From Diploscapter coronatus (Eukaryota > Nematoda > Chromadorea > Rhabditida > Rhabditidae): a DNA stretch of 64,000 bases. The notes under the pieces were generated by a model, which saw nothing but the letters and a program-made list of their open reading frames with translations, did no database searches and was not told where the DNA came from. How positions within the stretch are numbered: the first letter of the stretch is position 1; every line of letters begins with the position of its first letter. Location of the stretch: NCBI GenBank assembly GCA_964036155.1, contig OZ038423.1, positions 61,767,249 to 61,831,248 of the forward strand, in the 5' to 3' direction. The position numbers and the translations under genes are program-made. Below are positions 1-11,416 of the stretch, piece by piece.

Positions 1-517
1 TACACTTTTCTTCAAAGTCAATACTACTTTTAAAAAACTCATTCTCCAAAATTTAGATAGTGCTGTTTACTTTAATTTATCTAATTTCTAACTAAATCCA
101 AAGTGCAACATCTTTCTTGTGAAAAATGGGGATTTTAGTCTAAATTGAAACAGCTTTTCTTTCTTTTTTGAGGATAATGGTAAAAGCTGAAAAGTTGTGT
201 GGATTTTTCTTTTGTTAACTGATAAAATATCTATTTTTCTATAGAAAGATGATTTTCAAATTCTCAAAGCTAAGTAAAATTTTGTGCACTTTTTATTTGA
301 GAAAAAATTGTAAATGGTATAAATACAGACCTAGAAAGAACGATCGTCAGAAACGCTCTGCGTCCCACCCCCAGTATAATTTCTTTACAAATACCTATCA
401 TTTACCTTTCATAAACCAAAAAATTCATTGCTGCGATCTGGTGTCACATCTATGGTATCGCTCATGCGACCTATTATCCCTCTTAATTTCCTAACGTCTG
501 ACGAAAGTGCTCCTTAG
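1..517. other. Upstream of the first visible knl-2 exon
   Basis: AT-rich sequence, probably an intron plus possibly unseen exons of the knl-2-like gene. An 81-codon open frame at 249-494 (+) has no recognisable domain and looks like chance. No RNA gene or repeat seen. Confidence 0.4.
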
Positions 518-3296
518 GTTTGCAAAAGCGTCAGTATTCAGGTGGATTCCGACGATGTTCGCCTGACGCGCTCGATGAAGAAGCGCGTGGATGGAGTCGT
601 GGCGAGGCAGCTCGAAACGGAGTGGGATAAGGAGGACGAGAAAATTCGATACAAGTAGGGGATTTTCTCTTTTTAGTCTCACGAGAAATAGGATTGAAAC
701 TTTTAAAACTGACTAAATTTTTACATTCTTTTAAAGAAAATGATAATTTTAGCTTTTCTGAAATCCAATTTTTTGTGATGAATTTTTTCAGAGACGACAC
801 GAACAACTACACGGAGACGCCAGTGACCAATTACAAGAAACGAGCCGCGGCGAATCGCAAAAAGAAACCCGTCAAAGTCAAACTCCAGAAAGCCAAACCG
901 AATAAGAAGAATAAGACTCAGGTAAGGGAGTTTCGAAATTTTTTTTGTAAGAAAAAACTTAGTTTGTTCAAAAGTTGGCACTTTTTTTTTATAAAGAAAT
1001 GCAACTTTCAGATAATGAACTTCTGAAGATTTAAAAAAGTTTTATTCTAGCTGACGTTTAAAATAATTTTTTAAATTTAGAAATCAACTGCGAATTCGGC
1101 ATCTAGCGATTCGGATGAAAGCAACGACGAAAGTGAGGAGAGCGCAGACGAGCAGAGCAGCGAGAGGAGAGACAGACACGCAGAGGAAGAAGAAGAGGAT
1201 ACGGTGCCCGAACCGGCTAATATCATCAAGAAGAAACCCAAGAATCTGACGGAGAGTGAACTCTCCAGACTTAAGGTGAGAATTTTGGAAATTATAGAAA
1301 CGTTTCTATCCTGTTGAAAGTGAGATGAAACATTAAAAATATTTGAAGAGCTTTGAGAATTAACGAAATCAATCAAATACTTGATTGAATTTGGTCAAAT
1401 TCTACGCAATTTCTTGGAATAATAGACTTCTAAGATTCTTCATGCTTTGTTGACTGCAATTTGAAACTTATAAAACGATGCAATCATTTTTTACTTCAGC
1501 TGGCCCTGCTGTCGTATCGAATTAGAACGGACGAGGACTGGGTGAAAGTGGCGAAGGCGCTCAAGAACGAGCGAGAGCCAGAGGAGTACAAAAAGGTGAA
1601 CGAATTTGATTTTTTCCGAAACTATTTATTCATTTACTTGGAATTAAGAAAATACTTAATCCAACATCACTTTTCACCTTTCAAAGTTTAGATAGAATTC
1701 TCGAAACCTCAAAAATTTACGACCAGTTCATACTAAAAATTCTATCTCTCAATTTGTTCGTTATCTCTCCCTTCTTTCCAGTTTCCGAATCAGAAAAACT
1801 ACATTTTTTGAATAATAATTAATTAGTTGTTTCATTTTCAGGCCGCGATAGCCAAACTGAACTGGAAAGAGCCCCGCCCGCTGCCGAATTCGACTTTGGC
1901 CAATGCGACTCGGACTCCACTCGCGTTGAGGACCGAGGTCAGGAACAAGGTCGGCACACTCGCCTTCGAGCGGCAGGCTGACAAGGCTGCGAGGTAAATT
2001 CATTTGAAATGATATTTCGAATTGACAACCTCGGCTAAAACCGAATAACTCAAAAATGAACATTTCATACATTTCTTGAAACTTACATCAAATACATTTT
2101 CTGTATAAACGACAAAATTTGGCCAATTTATAGGAAATGTTGTGAGAACTTTCATAGTTTTTTTTTTTTTTGTCAAAAGCTTGAAGCATTATATCGAAAA
2201 CCACTTTTTCTAATTTCTATATTTTCTAAAACATACATACACATGTTCTAGAAGCTACATGTTTGGCGGCAACAACACGACAACGTTCGGCAATCTGACG
2301 TCAGCCCAGAACCAGAATCAGCCCGACGAGGAGGACGATTTCGACATTCCCTCTGCGGATGAGTCGCTCCTCGAGGCACTCAGGTCTCCGCCTCAGCAGG
2401 TCGTCTCCAAAAAGACTAAGGTTGGATTTTAATCTTTTTTTTTTGAGTTTTTGAAAAAAAGCCCTTGAAAACTTGTCGTTCTTTGCACTTTGGAAAAAAT
2501 AGGTAGTTTTTCTTGAAAAACGAGAATTTTAGCATTGAAAAGTCAAATTTAATGATGAAACCTACAAATTCCTGAGAAAAGCGAAGGAATGACGAGAAGG
2601 ATAGTTTGAATTTTGCAGAGCAAAAGTCGTCAGACGTTCGAGCCGGCGCCAATCGACGACTCGCCCGTGTCCTCGCCCAACTCCTTCAATCTCGCTCTCA
2701 CCGATTCTTCCGAAAGGTATGCTCGAATGATGTCATAACGACTTAGAGAATTTCAATCATCCTTCAGAACTTTTACTTCTTAATTTCATTAACTTTTATT
2801 ATTAATTGCTGACGTTCGAAAATGCTTTTTATGAAAAATTATATAGATCATCTTTTGAAATATTCGTCAATTAATCTGAATTCTAAATATTTACCTGCAA
2901 CTTTATGATCTCCATGGTTCATAGTTGTTGATTTTCAGAAATCGTCGTCAGCGCTACTTGAGGAATTTGGTGAAGTCGCGATTCGCGCCTTCCACTAACG
3001 GAAGCAAACCGGCCACGACCAATGCACAGGTTTGTTAGGAATTTTTCTAATTTCTTAGTTTTCACGGAAAAGCCTTCAGTAAATTAGGAAAATAGCTTTT
3101 TTATGAACATATACTAGTTTCGAAACATATTTCTTTGCAGAAATCGAAGAGCAAGAGGGCGTTCCGGAATGCGCTGAGCGAATTGGACGCTGTCCGCAAC
3201 GCGAGAGAGAAGGAGAACAGAAACAGGGACGCCGAGGAGGACGAGGAAGACGAATTGGGACTCTCACTCGACATTGGGGATGCCTCTTTCCTCTGA
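518..3296 (+). CDS. knl-2: KNL-2/M18BP1-like centromere protein (C-terminal part)
   Basis: Exons: 518-654, 792-921, 1081-1275, 1500-1595, 1842-1993, 2252-2420, 2619-2716, 2939-3029, 3141-3296 (stop). All junctions keep frame and give about 407 residues. The gene enters from left of the window; the first acceptor could be 517 or 541. A lysine-rich and acidic stretch is followed by a Myb/SANT-type segment (LTESELSRLKLALLSY, then DEDWVKVAKAL and REPEEYKK). Next come NKVGTLAFERQADKAARSYM and an acidic DDFDIPSADESLL block. This order matches the C-terminal half of human MIS18BP1, including its KVGTLKRK and DDFF segments as I remember them. Family members deposit CENP-A at centromeres. The N-terminal SANTA domain of the family is not in the window. 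The 3' end is a basic then acidic tail. The 5' splice site after 2420 is a weak GTTGGA. Confidence 0.72.
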
Positions 3297-3454
3297 AACA
3301 AGGGAACTCGGAAACCTGAACTTGAACCCCAAACTCTTCAGATAAGCTCTAGAAACTTCAACCCATTTTCTAAAGTCTTAGAACTTTCAGGGATTTTACT
3401 TTTCTGATAATATTCTTGAAGGTTCGAGAAAAAATCTGTAAAATACTTTTTTAA

Positions 3455-3971
3455 AATAAAAACTCTGGCAACTTCTAGCAAATGCAATTGTTTGGGAAAA
3501 ATCTAGAAGATTTGAACATTTCATCCAAAACTTTTCAAAATCCACACCTCCTTGAATCTTACTCGAATTTGGTGCAAAATAAACTTGATTCTCTTATTTA
3601 AACCTGCCCGTTTTCTGAGTTTTTCTTTTAAAAATTCTTCTCAACTCTATTATTTCCAAAAGTGTCAAAATCCTGAAATTTTTTTTTCGAGATTTTTGCA
3701 TTTATACTCTGAAATTCTTATCAAGCCTTCACAAAACAACCTTATCTGTGTTCATCTAGACAGTACTAGCTTTTTCAACTCGGATTTACTTCTATTTATT
3801 CTTTTTTTTTTCTGCTCGATTTTGATAATCAAATTAGTTTTCTGCTAATTTCCCATTCGATTACCAAAATCTCGATTTTTGTGCGTAGATATTGCTGATC
3901 TTGTCTTTGTTTATTTGGTATTTGGAGAAAGAAAATGAAATTTTTCCCGTCGTTTTTGTAAGCGAAATAAA
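3455..3971 (+). terminator. Candidate poly(A) signals of the knl-2-like gene
   Basis: AATAAA hexamers lie at 3455-3460 and 3966-3971, about 160 and 670 bp after the stop codon. Which is used is unknown. Confidence 0.35.
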
Positions 3972-4637
3972 TTGACTTCTAGTGAACTGTTGTGCTAAAT
4001 CTGGTCATGAATTGAATGAATTTTATCGAATTTAAAATTGGAATATCTAATCTAATCATGCCTAAATTTTTATCTGAGGCTTTCATTCTTTTAAACGTAT
4101 CAGAGAACTTACCTCCAGAAATCTATTTCTAGAAAAATACGCCTGAAATAAGCGATAGCCGAGATGAACAAACACCGTGCAAAATCGCTCCCAATTCACG
4201 AGCTGAAAACCGCCGAACCGCTGAAATCACCCAATCCAAACAAAAAGTAACTAATTTCCCCAATTTTTATTTTAAAAGCCACAAAATTCCGTTTTCCATT
4301 TCGTAATTACAAAATAACAAAAATCCACGAACTTTAACCCTTCTCATCTTAAATGATGATGGGAAATTTGAGAAAATCTCCAACTACTCAATTTTAGAAA
4401 AATAAATCAATTTACAAGCATTTTAACCAAAATAACTTTAAATATATAATAATCGTTTCGAACGACTTTTATAAAACTTGCTTTTTTTACAAATTCATAC
4501 TCTTCGCTAAATGATACTAGATTTCAAAGAATTAGATTTTTAATTTTAGAAAATACGTTTACCTTTCATAATTCAAATTTATATTCAATGGTGACGCAAC
4601 GACATTTTTACCACAATTCTCTACATAACGACTTCTC

Positions 4638-4938
4638 TGATAGTCCTTCCGCGGAAGTTCATTTTATTATCCGCTTTATTGATAAGAAAATTAATGGATT
4701 AAGTTTCAACTTTGCCTGCTGATAACGAAAATGCTCTACTTCTCGATTGGCACAGGATTAAAAGTTTTGCTCGCATTCTAAAGAAGAAGTTCCTTATCAG
4801 CGCTAAATTGGGACGTCAATAAATGCAAGTAGTCTGATAAAATTGATAATTGCTTGCGAAACGTTGATTTGGCAAATTTTAAAATATACGTGCTAGTTTT
4901 CAAGGGGTATGCTTTATTGTGTGATAAGATAGTGATAA
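4638..4938. promoter_or_regulatory. GATA-factor site cluster upstream of the lectin gene
   Basis: Seven exact TGATAA/TTATCA hexamers occur at 4680, 4720, 4794, 4835, 4844, 4922 and 4933, plus TGATAG at 4638 and TTATC at 4667. All lie 135-435 bp before the start codon at 5073. In nematodes TGATAA is the core bound by ELT-2-type GATA factors that drive intestinal genes, and many C-type lectins are expressed in gut. Chance expectation for this composition is roughly 0.3 copies in 260 bp (my estimate). Confidence 0.6.
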
Positions 4939-5072
4939 CGAGTTTTGAGCGGCCTGAATACGAAAATTCAGCTCATAAATGCAGGCGTGCTGCCTGATTT
5001 TATTATAGGCTACTGAAAAAATCTAGAAACTCGCGGAAAATGCAGAGATAGACGCGCGAGTGCTTGAGAAGA

Positions 5073-8000
5073 ATGCGACCGACGCAGATACTTTTTATCT
5101 GCCTATTTTCACTACCATTTGTATTCTGTGGTAAGCACGCGTTATTTTTACTATTTTCCACAAAGATCACCTTTTAAAAATGATTTTCAATAGTCTTTCG
5201 AAACTCATTCATTTTTACTAACTTTTAGTGGTTATTCCGATGAAATCAATCTTGCAATGCATATTCATTTGAAGACAGTCTAATTTTGTAATGATTTTTC
5301 AAAATCGAACCTTTTTTCGGAAAATGACTTGTATATAGGTGATCCTGATACAATCGAATGTACTCCGTTACCAACCGAATGGGGTCCTGATTCACCATTC
5401 GCAGGAGCGAATGATGCACTAGTTGAACGAAAATGCATCTATTTATCGTCTAAAAACGCAAGTTGGTACGACGCCAATGAAGCTTGCAAATCAGCTGAAA
5501 ATTCATCCGCCCTTGTTATTTGGAATTGGGAAGAAAATGAAGCAATTCAAAGTGAGTTCGTCTTTTTTATTGCTTAATTACTTGTTAACGACATTTCGAT
5601 GAGAATTAACGACCCTATGAAGTCACAGAAGTTCCTTTCAAATAAAAAAAATTTCAGACTAAAAATTCGAATAATAAAAAGAGCAGCGTGATTAAGATGT
5701 CGTTTATGCTTGCAGATATAAAACTTTAGCTAATTTAAACTAGAAAGAATCTACAAACCAATAAAATCTCAACTTGAAATTAGAAAATCTTGGTTTTTTC
5801 AGAGAAAGTTACGATGCTAATTTTCAGGAGCAATGAAAGAAAAATTTAATGTCGCAGAAGCTTACTTCGGTTTTGTCTACAATGACACGAAATGCTATTG
5901 GTCTAATGGAGACACTAGTTCTTACGAGCATTTATGTATGTTTCGAACTTCGATATTTTACATTCAATTTTTTCAGCTACAAGTGAATTTTGCTATCCAA
6001 CGCCTCCCCCACCAACTGTTAGAACAACGTGTAAAATTTTGTAAAATTTAAAAACTATTTTAAAAATCTCCTTATTTAGCCGATCCCTCGAAACAACGAG
6101 TCGGGACTTCATTAGTGATTATCGCCGATTCTTCCAAATACAGTACGAAAGCGTTAACTAGCAATGTGAGTCTTTTTTTTTAAATACTTTTTTTATACAG
6201 CTTTATCATTCATATCATTTTTCCACGACTTTTTTTCTAGGAGCTGAACTTTGCATCGATGCTAGCCAAGCACATTTCGGATAGAGGTCCCGTTGAAATG
6301 GCGACTTATTTCTACGGCTGCAATAACGGAAATGAAGGGGTAGAAATTTTTGGGCTTGCAATTTATAAGAATTTTTGAAATATTCTTCGATGTTTAAGGC
6401 AATTTTAATTATTGTCGAAGTATGATTATTTTCGTGATTTAATGTGTTCAGGACTCAAGTGTAGTGGATGCCTGGTATCCGGGCTATGCGCAAAATATGA
6501 ATGATTTTCAAAATCAGATTAGTTATTCGCTTGGTGTATCAAAAGAGGGATGCCAAATGGATAGTCCACTCAGCTTTTACAGGTTCGAGACTATTTTAGA
6601 AAGTAAAGAATCTTGGATAACTATAAATCACTTTAGGATGATTTCGACCTTGCAATATTATTACTATGGGCTTCAAAACGCTACTGTTTTTCCTCCGCGA
6701 AGACGAAATTATGGACGTATCGCTGTCGTCATTTTCAGTTCGGATACGTGAGCTTTTTTTTTCATTTTGAAGCATAAATTAGTTTGAATTTTTTAAAAAT
6801 AATGGTCTTTTTGGAAGGATTCATTTTTTAGACAGTATTATTTATGATACATGATATTAATGCATGAAAATAACATTTTCATATGACTAAAAATTACAAA
6901 AACAAACTCAGAAACTCTTCGGAAGTCAATGCAAACAGCGCGATCAATCCGATGCCTAACTCCCCAGTTATCACGATCTCTGTCGGCAACAGCGCAGCGA
7001 GTCTGGGCAGCACCTCGGTTCCCAAGAATTCCAACTACATTCGACTCGCCGATCTATCCAATCTGACTGCTCTCGTTGAACAGGTCGATGCCAGGATCTT
7101 CTCGCCTTCTTTCAGCATGTTCGGTGAGTTTTCCAGCTATTAACCTAAAATTTCACAACGCACTGAACTGATATTAAATTACAGAAAAAATCGCTGCATT
7201 ACGATCAGCGATAACGAAACTGCTATTAGAGCAATTTCTTTTCAAATAAGAATCTAACTCTGTACTTTCAAATTATGATTCTTTCTTGTTAATGATAAAT
7301 ATATTGTTCGATAAGGAAATGTTTGGGCTAATATTTGGAAATCTTTAAGATACCTTACCTGAAGAACTATGCTGGTTTATGAAGGCGTCAGACCCGAATG
7401 GGGATTGGTATCCATCTCAATGTTCTGAAGAGAAGCGATTCCTCTGTCAGACCATCAAATACGATTACATCCTTCCGCCTACGGAAAATATACTCGATGA
7501 TAATGAACTTCCGTTAGTCTTTTGAGAATTTATATCATTAAGAATTACTCTAATCCCGAGTTATAAAAAAAAAGCTGAAAATTCTATTCCTATCGAAGTT
7601 TAAACCGAAAGAAAGATTTCCATTTTGATGTAAGTATTTTCTTGCAAGATAAAAAGAATAGCCTATCACTCCTAATATTTCTACTTCTTTTAATAAATAT
7701 TGCTGTTTTTAAATAACACTAAATTGTTAGATGTGAACCTTCAACGGCGAATTTATCGTATTTTCTGGATTTGGGCAACAAACGATGCTACAAAATATCG
7801 ACAACAAAACGGAACTTCAGCGATGCGGAGCAGAATTGTTTTCCGAATTCGGGCGTCATCCGACATTCTCCCCAACTTGTCTCGATCACCTCCGAGTTGG
7901 AAATGAGCAAACTCGACACCATGGCTGCTGGGATTCCTAATGAGGCTATGTTTTGGATCGGACTCAAGTTTGATTCTGAGTAAGCTTTTTGATATAGAAG

Positions 8001-9222
8001 TAAAGTTCTAAACAAGGCTGCAAACTTTTACATGGTTTTGCATACGCTTTGTGTGAATATACGACACATGATACTCTCTCATCACTTTCTTTTCTTTTCC
8101 CCGTGAAGCTCTACAAAACTTTCCATGATCTATTTCTCTCCCTTCTATGTGTTAACACACTAGTGTATGAAATTTGCAGTCTTTGTTTTTTTTTGTTTTT
8201 AAATAAATTCGGAAAAAGTATTCATCATGTTAAAATTCCAGAAGAACCTCTTATGACTAGGCAATGAAAATCATCTTTCCACCAGCATTCGAAAATACTC
8301 TTGCAATTAGATAGGAAAAGATTTTCAGTATTGTTTTTCATCAAAAGCTGGCCCTGTTTCTCATTTTCATTCGCTTTCTTACTTTCAAACGTTCTCTCGT
8401 TTATCAGCTAAATTTTTCAAAAACTATTGGATAGGAGAAAGTTGAACCGTTGCCAAATAGTATTTCCGACATTACAGTCGCTTTATTCTACTCGCCAACT
8501 AAAAATAGACGTTTCTGGGAAAGGAGGAGCGAGAGAACGTTTGAAAATGAAATAGCAAATGAGAAGCTAGAAAAATGAGAGCCAGGGCCAAATTTCGATG
8601 AAAACGGTATATTAGATCTCGCATCAAATTATTCGGCTTAAGATTCCTAAGTTGATAGTTCAAAAGTAATCTTAAATTTTTAATTGAATAATTTTAGAGT
8701 AGGAAATTTTACTTGGGTTGACGGTTCGACCGATATGAGCTATGATAATTGGCGAAAAGGTTATCCAAGAATACCCTGTGACGGCTGCGAGTGCGTCGCA
8801 TATGTTGTGAACGATGGTTATTGGATAAATACGGACTGTTCACTGGAGCTTCGTACGATGTAAGAAGATTATTTTTTTATGATACTGAATTAATTATTGC
8901 TTCTATTAAAGAAATAATGCATGAATATATAAAACGTGCGGGAAACGAAAGAAGGTAAAAGTGAAGTCTCAATTTAAGGATTTTACTCAAAGGCTAATTT
9001 ATTACTTCAAAACTAGACACACATTTTTGCATATAATCGAGCGCTTTTGTTTAGACTTTAATTTGATTTGATGAAACAATATTATTAGAATACATATTAG
9101 AACAAATATTTTTAGAAACGAGATTTTATTACCGTTCTTTTCATTTTTATCCATTTAGATGCTATTTCGACGCACTTAAACCCGTTGATACTACTGCTAC
9201 AGCTTTATACGAAGAACTATAA
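5073..9222 (+). CDS. Secreted C-type lectin with vWA cassette (CLEC family)
   Basis: Exons: 5073-5130, 5339-5551, 5828-5935, 5977-6030, 6080-6165, 6241-6339, 6452-6582, 6637-6747, 6912-7123, 7350-7512, 7731-7979, 8698-8859, 9159-9222; about 569 residues. Exon 1 is a signal peptide (MRPTQILFICLFSLP...). A first CTLD starts at RKCIYLSSKNASWYDANEAC and runs to CYWSNGDTSSYEHL. A Pro/Thr linker and a vWA domain follow (SLVIIADSSKYS, IAVVIFSSD, VITISVGNS). The CTLD then appears to resume with ELCWFMKASDPNGDWYP and FLCQ. A complete second CTLD follows (KRCYKISTTKRNFSDAEQNC, FWIGLKF, WVDGSTDMSYDNW, WINTDC). The vWA metal site is DSSKYS rather than a strict DxSxS. The acceptor at 7349 (TTTAAG) is weak. 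Likely a secreted immune or glycan-binding protein; the ligand is unknown. Confidence 0.78.
8333..8605. repeat. Foldback element in a lectin intron
   Basis: Arms at 8333-8399 and 8530-8605 are imperfect inverted copies. Each outer end reads GTTTTCATC and each inner end CAAACGTTCTCTCG. There are about 130 bp between arms. It lies in intron 7980-8697 and is MITE-like, non-coding. Confidence 0.6.
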
Positions 9223-9499
9223 GTGGAGAAAAACGAACAGCTCATAATATAAAACAAAGATAATTTATTGTTTTGAGTATTTATAAACTGCCGGTGCTAT
9301 TTGTATAAAGTAATAAAATTTAGTTTAAATATTTCATCTAAAAACTAGTAAAGCATGAAAAATCACCCCTTTCAATTCACTTTCACTTATTTTACGCGTA
9401 CTTGTCGCTAGTTATTCATATATCGAGCATCGGTTATAAAATGTAATTTTTCTTATTTATTTAAGATATATTGCTAAAGTCAGATTATATTCGCCTAAA
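9223..9499. other. Lectin-TMEM203 gap with candidate trans-splice acceptor
   Basis: A 277-bp same-strand gap. An AATAAA-like poly(A) signal is near 9311. An acceptor (AAAGTCAG) ends at 9483, 17 bp before the TMEM203 ATG. The layout fits a two-gene operon or two tightly packed genes. Confidence 0.35.
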
Positions 9500-10351
9500 A
9501 TGCTAATCAGTCTACCGGAATTTATTTCCTGGACCGGTTTTACTGTGTTCGAGATCTGGCTTCACTCAGTCGCTTTATTGATCGGCACGATATTATTGGT
9601 ATTTATTATTATTTTAAAAAATATTATTCTTTTATTTTAATTGTTTTAAGGCCCTGAAATATTCTAATTTGATAGCCTTATCATACTGGCTGATATTCAC
9701 TCCGAGTTTTATCGCTTGCGCGCTGAATGCGTATTTCCTGTTCATCGTCTACATTCGCACCGCCGTCGAGTTCAAAAGCTACAAAGATCCGTTCATATCG
9801 TGAGTGAATTAGAATTTAAAGAAACCAACAAAATTGAAGGTAACATTTTACGGGGTTTTCAAAAGTTTATCACTGATGAAACTTGATTCGAGACAATGCA
9901 GTTTTCGCAAAAGTTTGGACACAAACTTGAGCCTTTACCATCTATTGTAGGCATTAATCTTCTGGATCAATTTAAATGAAATTTGGTTTATTTTTTATAG
10001 TAGATATCGAACAATCTAAGCGTACCAAATTTAAACTGGACATGTTCAAGATAGTTCAGTGATAGATCGACTTTAAAATCATTGTTGCGTTTAAGCTCTT
10101 ATCCGCCACTGTATAAATTATTTAATTGAAAGTTCTTTGCTATTACTTAATTTAAAATTAAACATTTTAGCTATTCCTACAACTGGTTCCGAGTAGCGAT
10201 GTTAGTCTTGTTTGAAGTGATTCTGTGCTACAAAATCGACGGTGATTTGGAGCAAGAGAAAGTGGCTGTTCAGTCGCCATATGGTGTCATCTTCATGCCT
10301 CTCTGGCTATTCATGGCATCTCTATTTGTACAAAGTTGTAGATTGTTTTGA
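9500..10351 (+). CDS. TMEM203: TMEM203 homologue, four-pass membrane protein
   Basis: Three exons, 9500-9598, 9651-9799 and 10171-10351, encode 142 residues (human TMEM203 is 136). It opens with MLISLPEFISWTGFTVFEIW, close to the human MLFSLRELVQWLGFATFEIF. Further matches are LHSVALLIGTILLALK, the FEVILCYKI segment and the C-terminal CRLF. Four hydrophobic segments are evident. The human protein sits in ER/endolysosomal membranes and has been linked to calcium homeostasis, spermatogenesis and STING signalling. It has no enzymatic motif. It lies 277 bp after the lectin gene on the same strand. Confidence 0.88.
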
Positions 10352-11416
10352 TATTTATTTGAAAAAAAAAATTCGAAAAATATCTTCAATCGCATCTGAA
10401 AAGCAACTTCATTAACCCGTCGTGATATGATCCATCAAAACGTTGTTTGAAATTACACAAGAGTTTCGATTCAATTTTTACGAAGTCAAAGAAATTTATC
10501 TTGCAGACATGATTAAATTTACGCTGCACAACTTTGTAGTTGGACATTTTTCACGAAACCCTCGAAAAAGTACCACTTCGGTCGATTATATATACAAGGA
10601 AAATGCTTTTTTGAGGTAAAATTGGCATAAATTTAGCCAAAAAAATCGCTTTTTCTCGAAAATTTTCGCTACATCCGTATGTTTTGATGACGGATTCGGA
10701 TTTCTCGATCTTTTCTACCCCTAAGTTGTTGCACCTACTTCAATTTTCCTAATATAGCCCATCTTTGATTTTTGGAAGCTGTCGATTTTCGATGATACAG
10801 AATTTGCAATGAAGTTCAGTCAAAACGAAGTAAAATGTTTGCAATTCGTGTAATCTAACTTTTAAACTTCGCCAAAGATTATTGAAACTGATGAACATGG
10901 TATTCAAATTTATACAAACTTTTGATTTTTTACTTTTTATTTTTCCAGCCATAAAGGATCCACACCACGAAATGTTAAAGGAGATATTTACCACGATTTG
11001 GATGTTTTAATTTTTCCATAAACCATAATCTGCAGATCTAAGTAAATTTTCCTTCCATCATTTCGTGAGCGTAAATATCGTTTTGCACAACTATAAGATT
11101 TAAATTAAGGAATAGATTTAGATTGAGATTTTTTCGAAACCCGTTTCGTTTGTTTTGTCTACTCGTCGGTACTGAAATTTTACTTTTAGAAAGAAATAGG
11201 ACAAGTTCAAATTGCGATTTTTAGGTAAGATTATTCTTCTACCTTGACTTCTTGAAAAAATTATCCATACGAAGAGCAAATAATATCGATACAATTGGCT
11301 GCATTTCAAACGAATAATGGAATACAATTTTCAAGGATTTGCCTTTTTCAAATTATAAAAATGACTTTTAAACTTATTTACTTTTTCTAAAAATAAGAAT
11401 GGCAGAAAAGCACTCA
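10352..11416. other. Intergenic region, TMEM203 to eri-1 (convergent 3' ends)
   Basis: About 1.06 kb between two convergent genes. Small open frames on the minus strand (10749-10994, 11118-11327) have no recognisable domain or splice context. No RNA gene, foldback or tandem repeat seen. Confidence 0.5.

Larger units (their letters stand above)
3297..5072. other. Intergenic region between knl-2 and the lectin gene
   Basis: The first ~700 bp are likely 3' UTR of the upstream gene. The middle is plain AT-rich sequence with no coding region I can support. The last ~430 bp hold the GATA-site cluster listed separately. Confidence 0.5.

Noticed and set aside
10749..11327. Minus-strand open frames between TMEM203 and eri-1
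   Set aside because: Low-complexity, AT-driven frames without splice signals or motifs.
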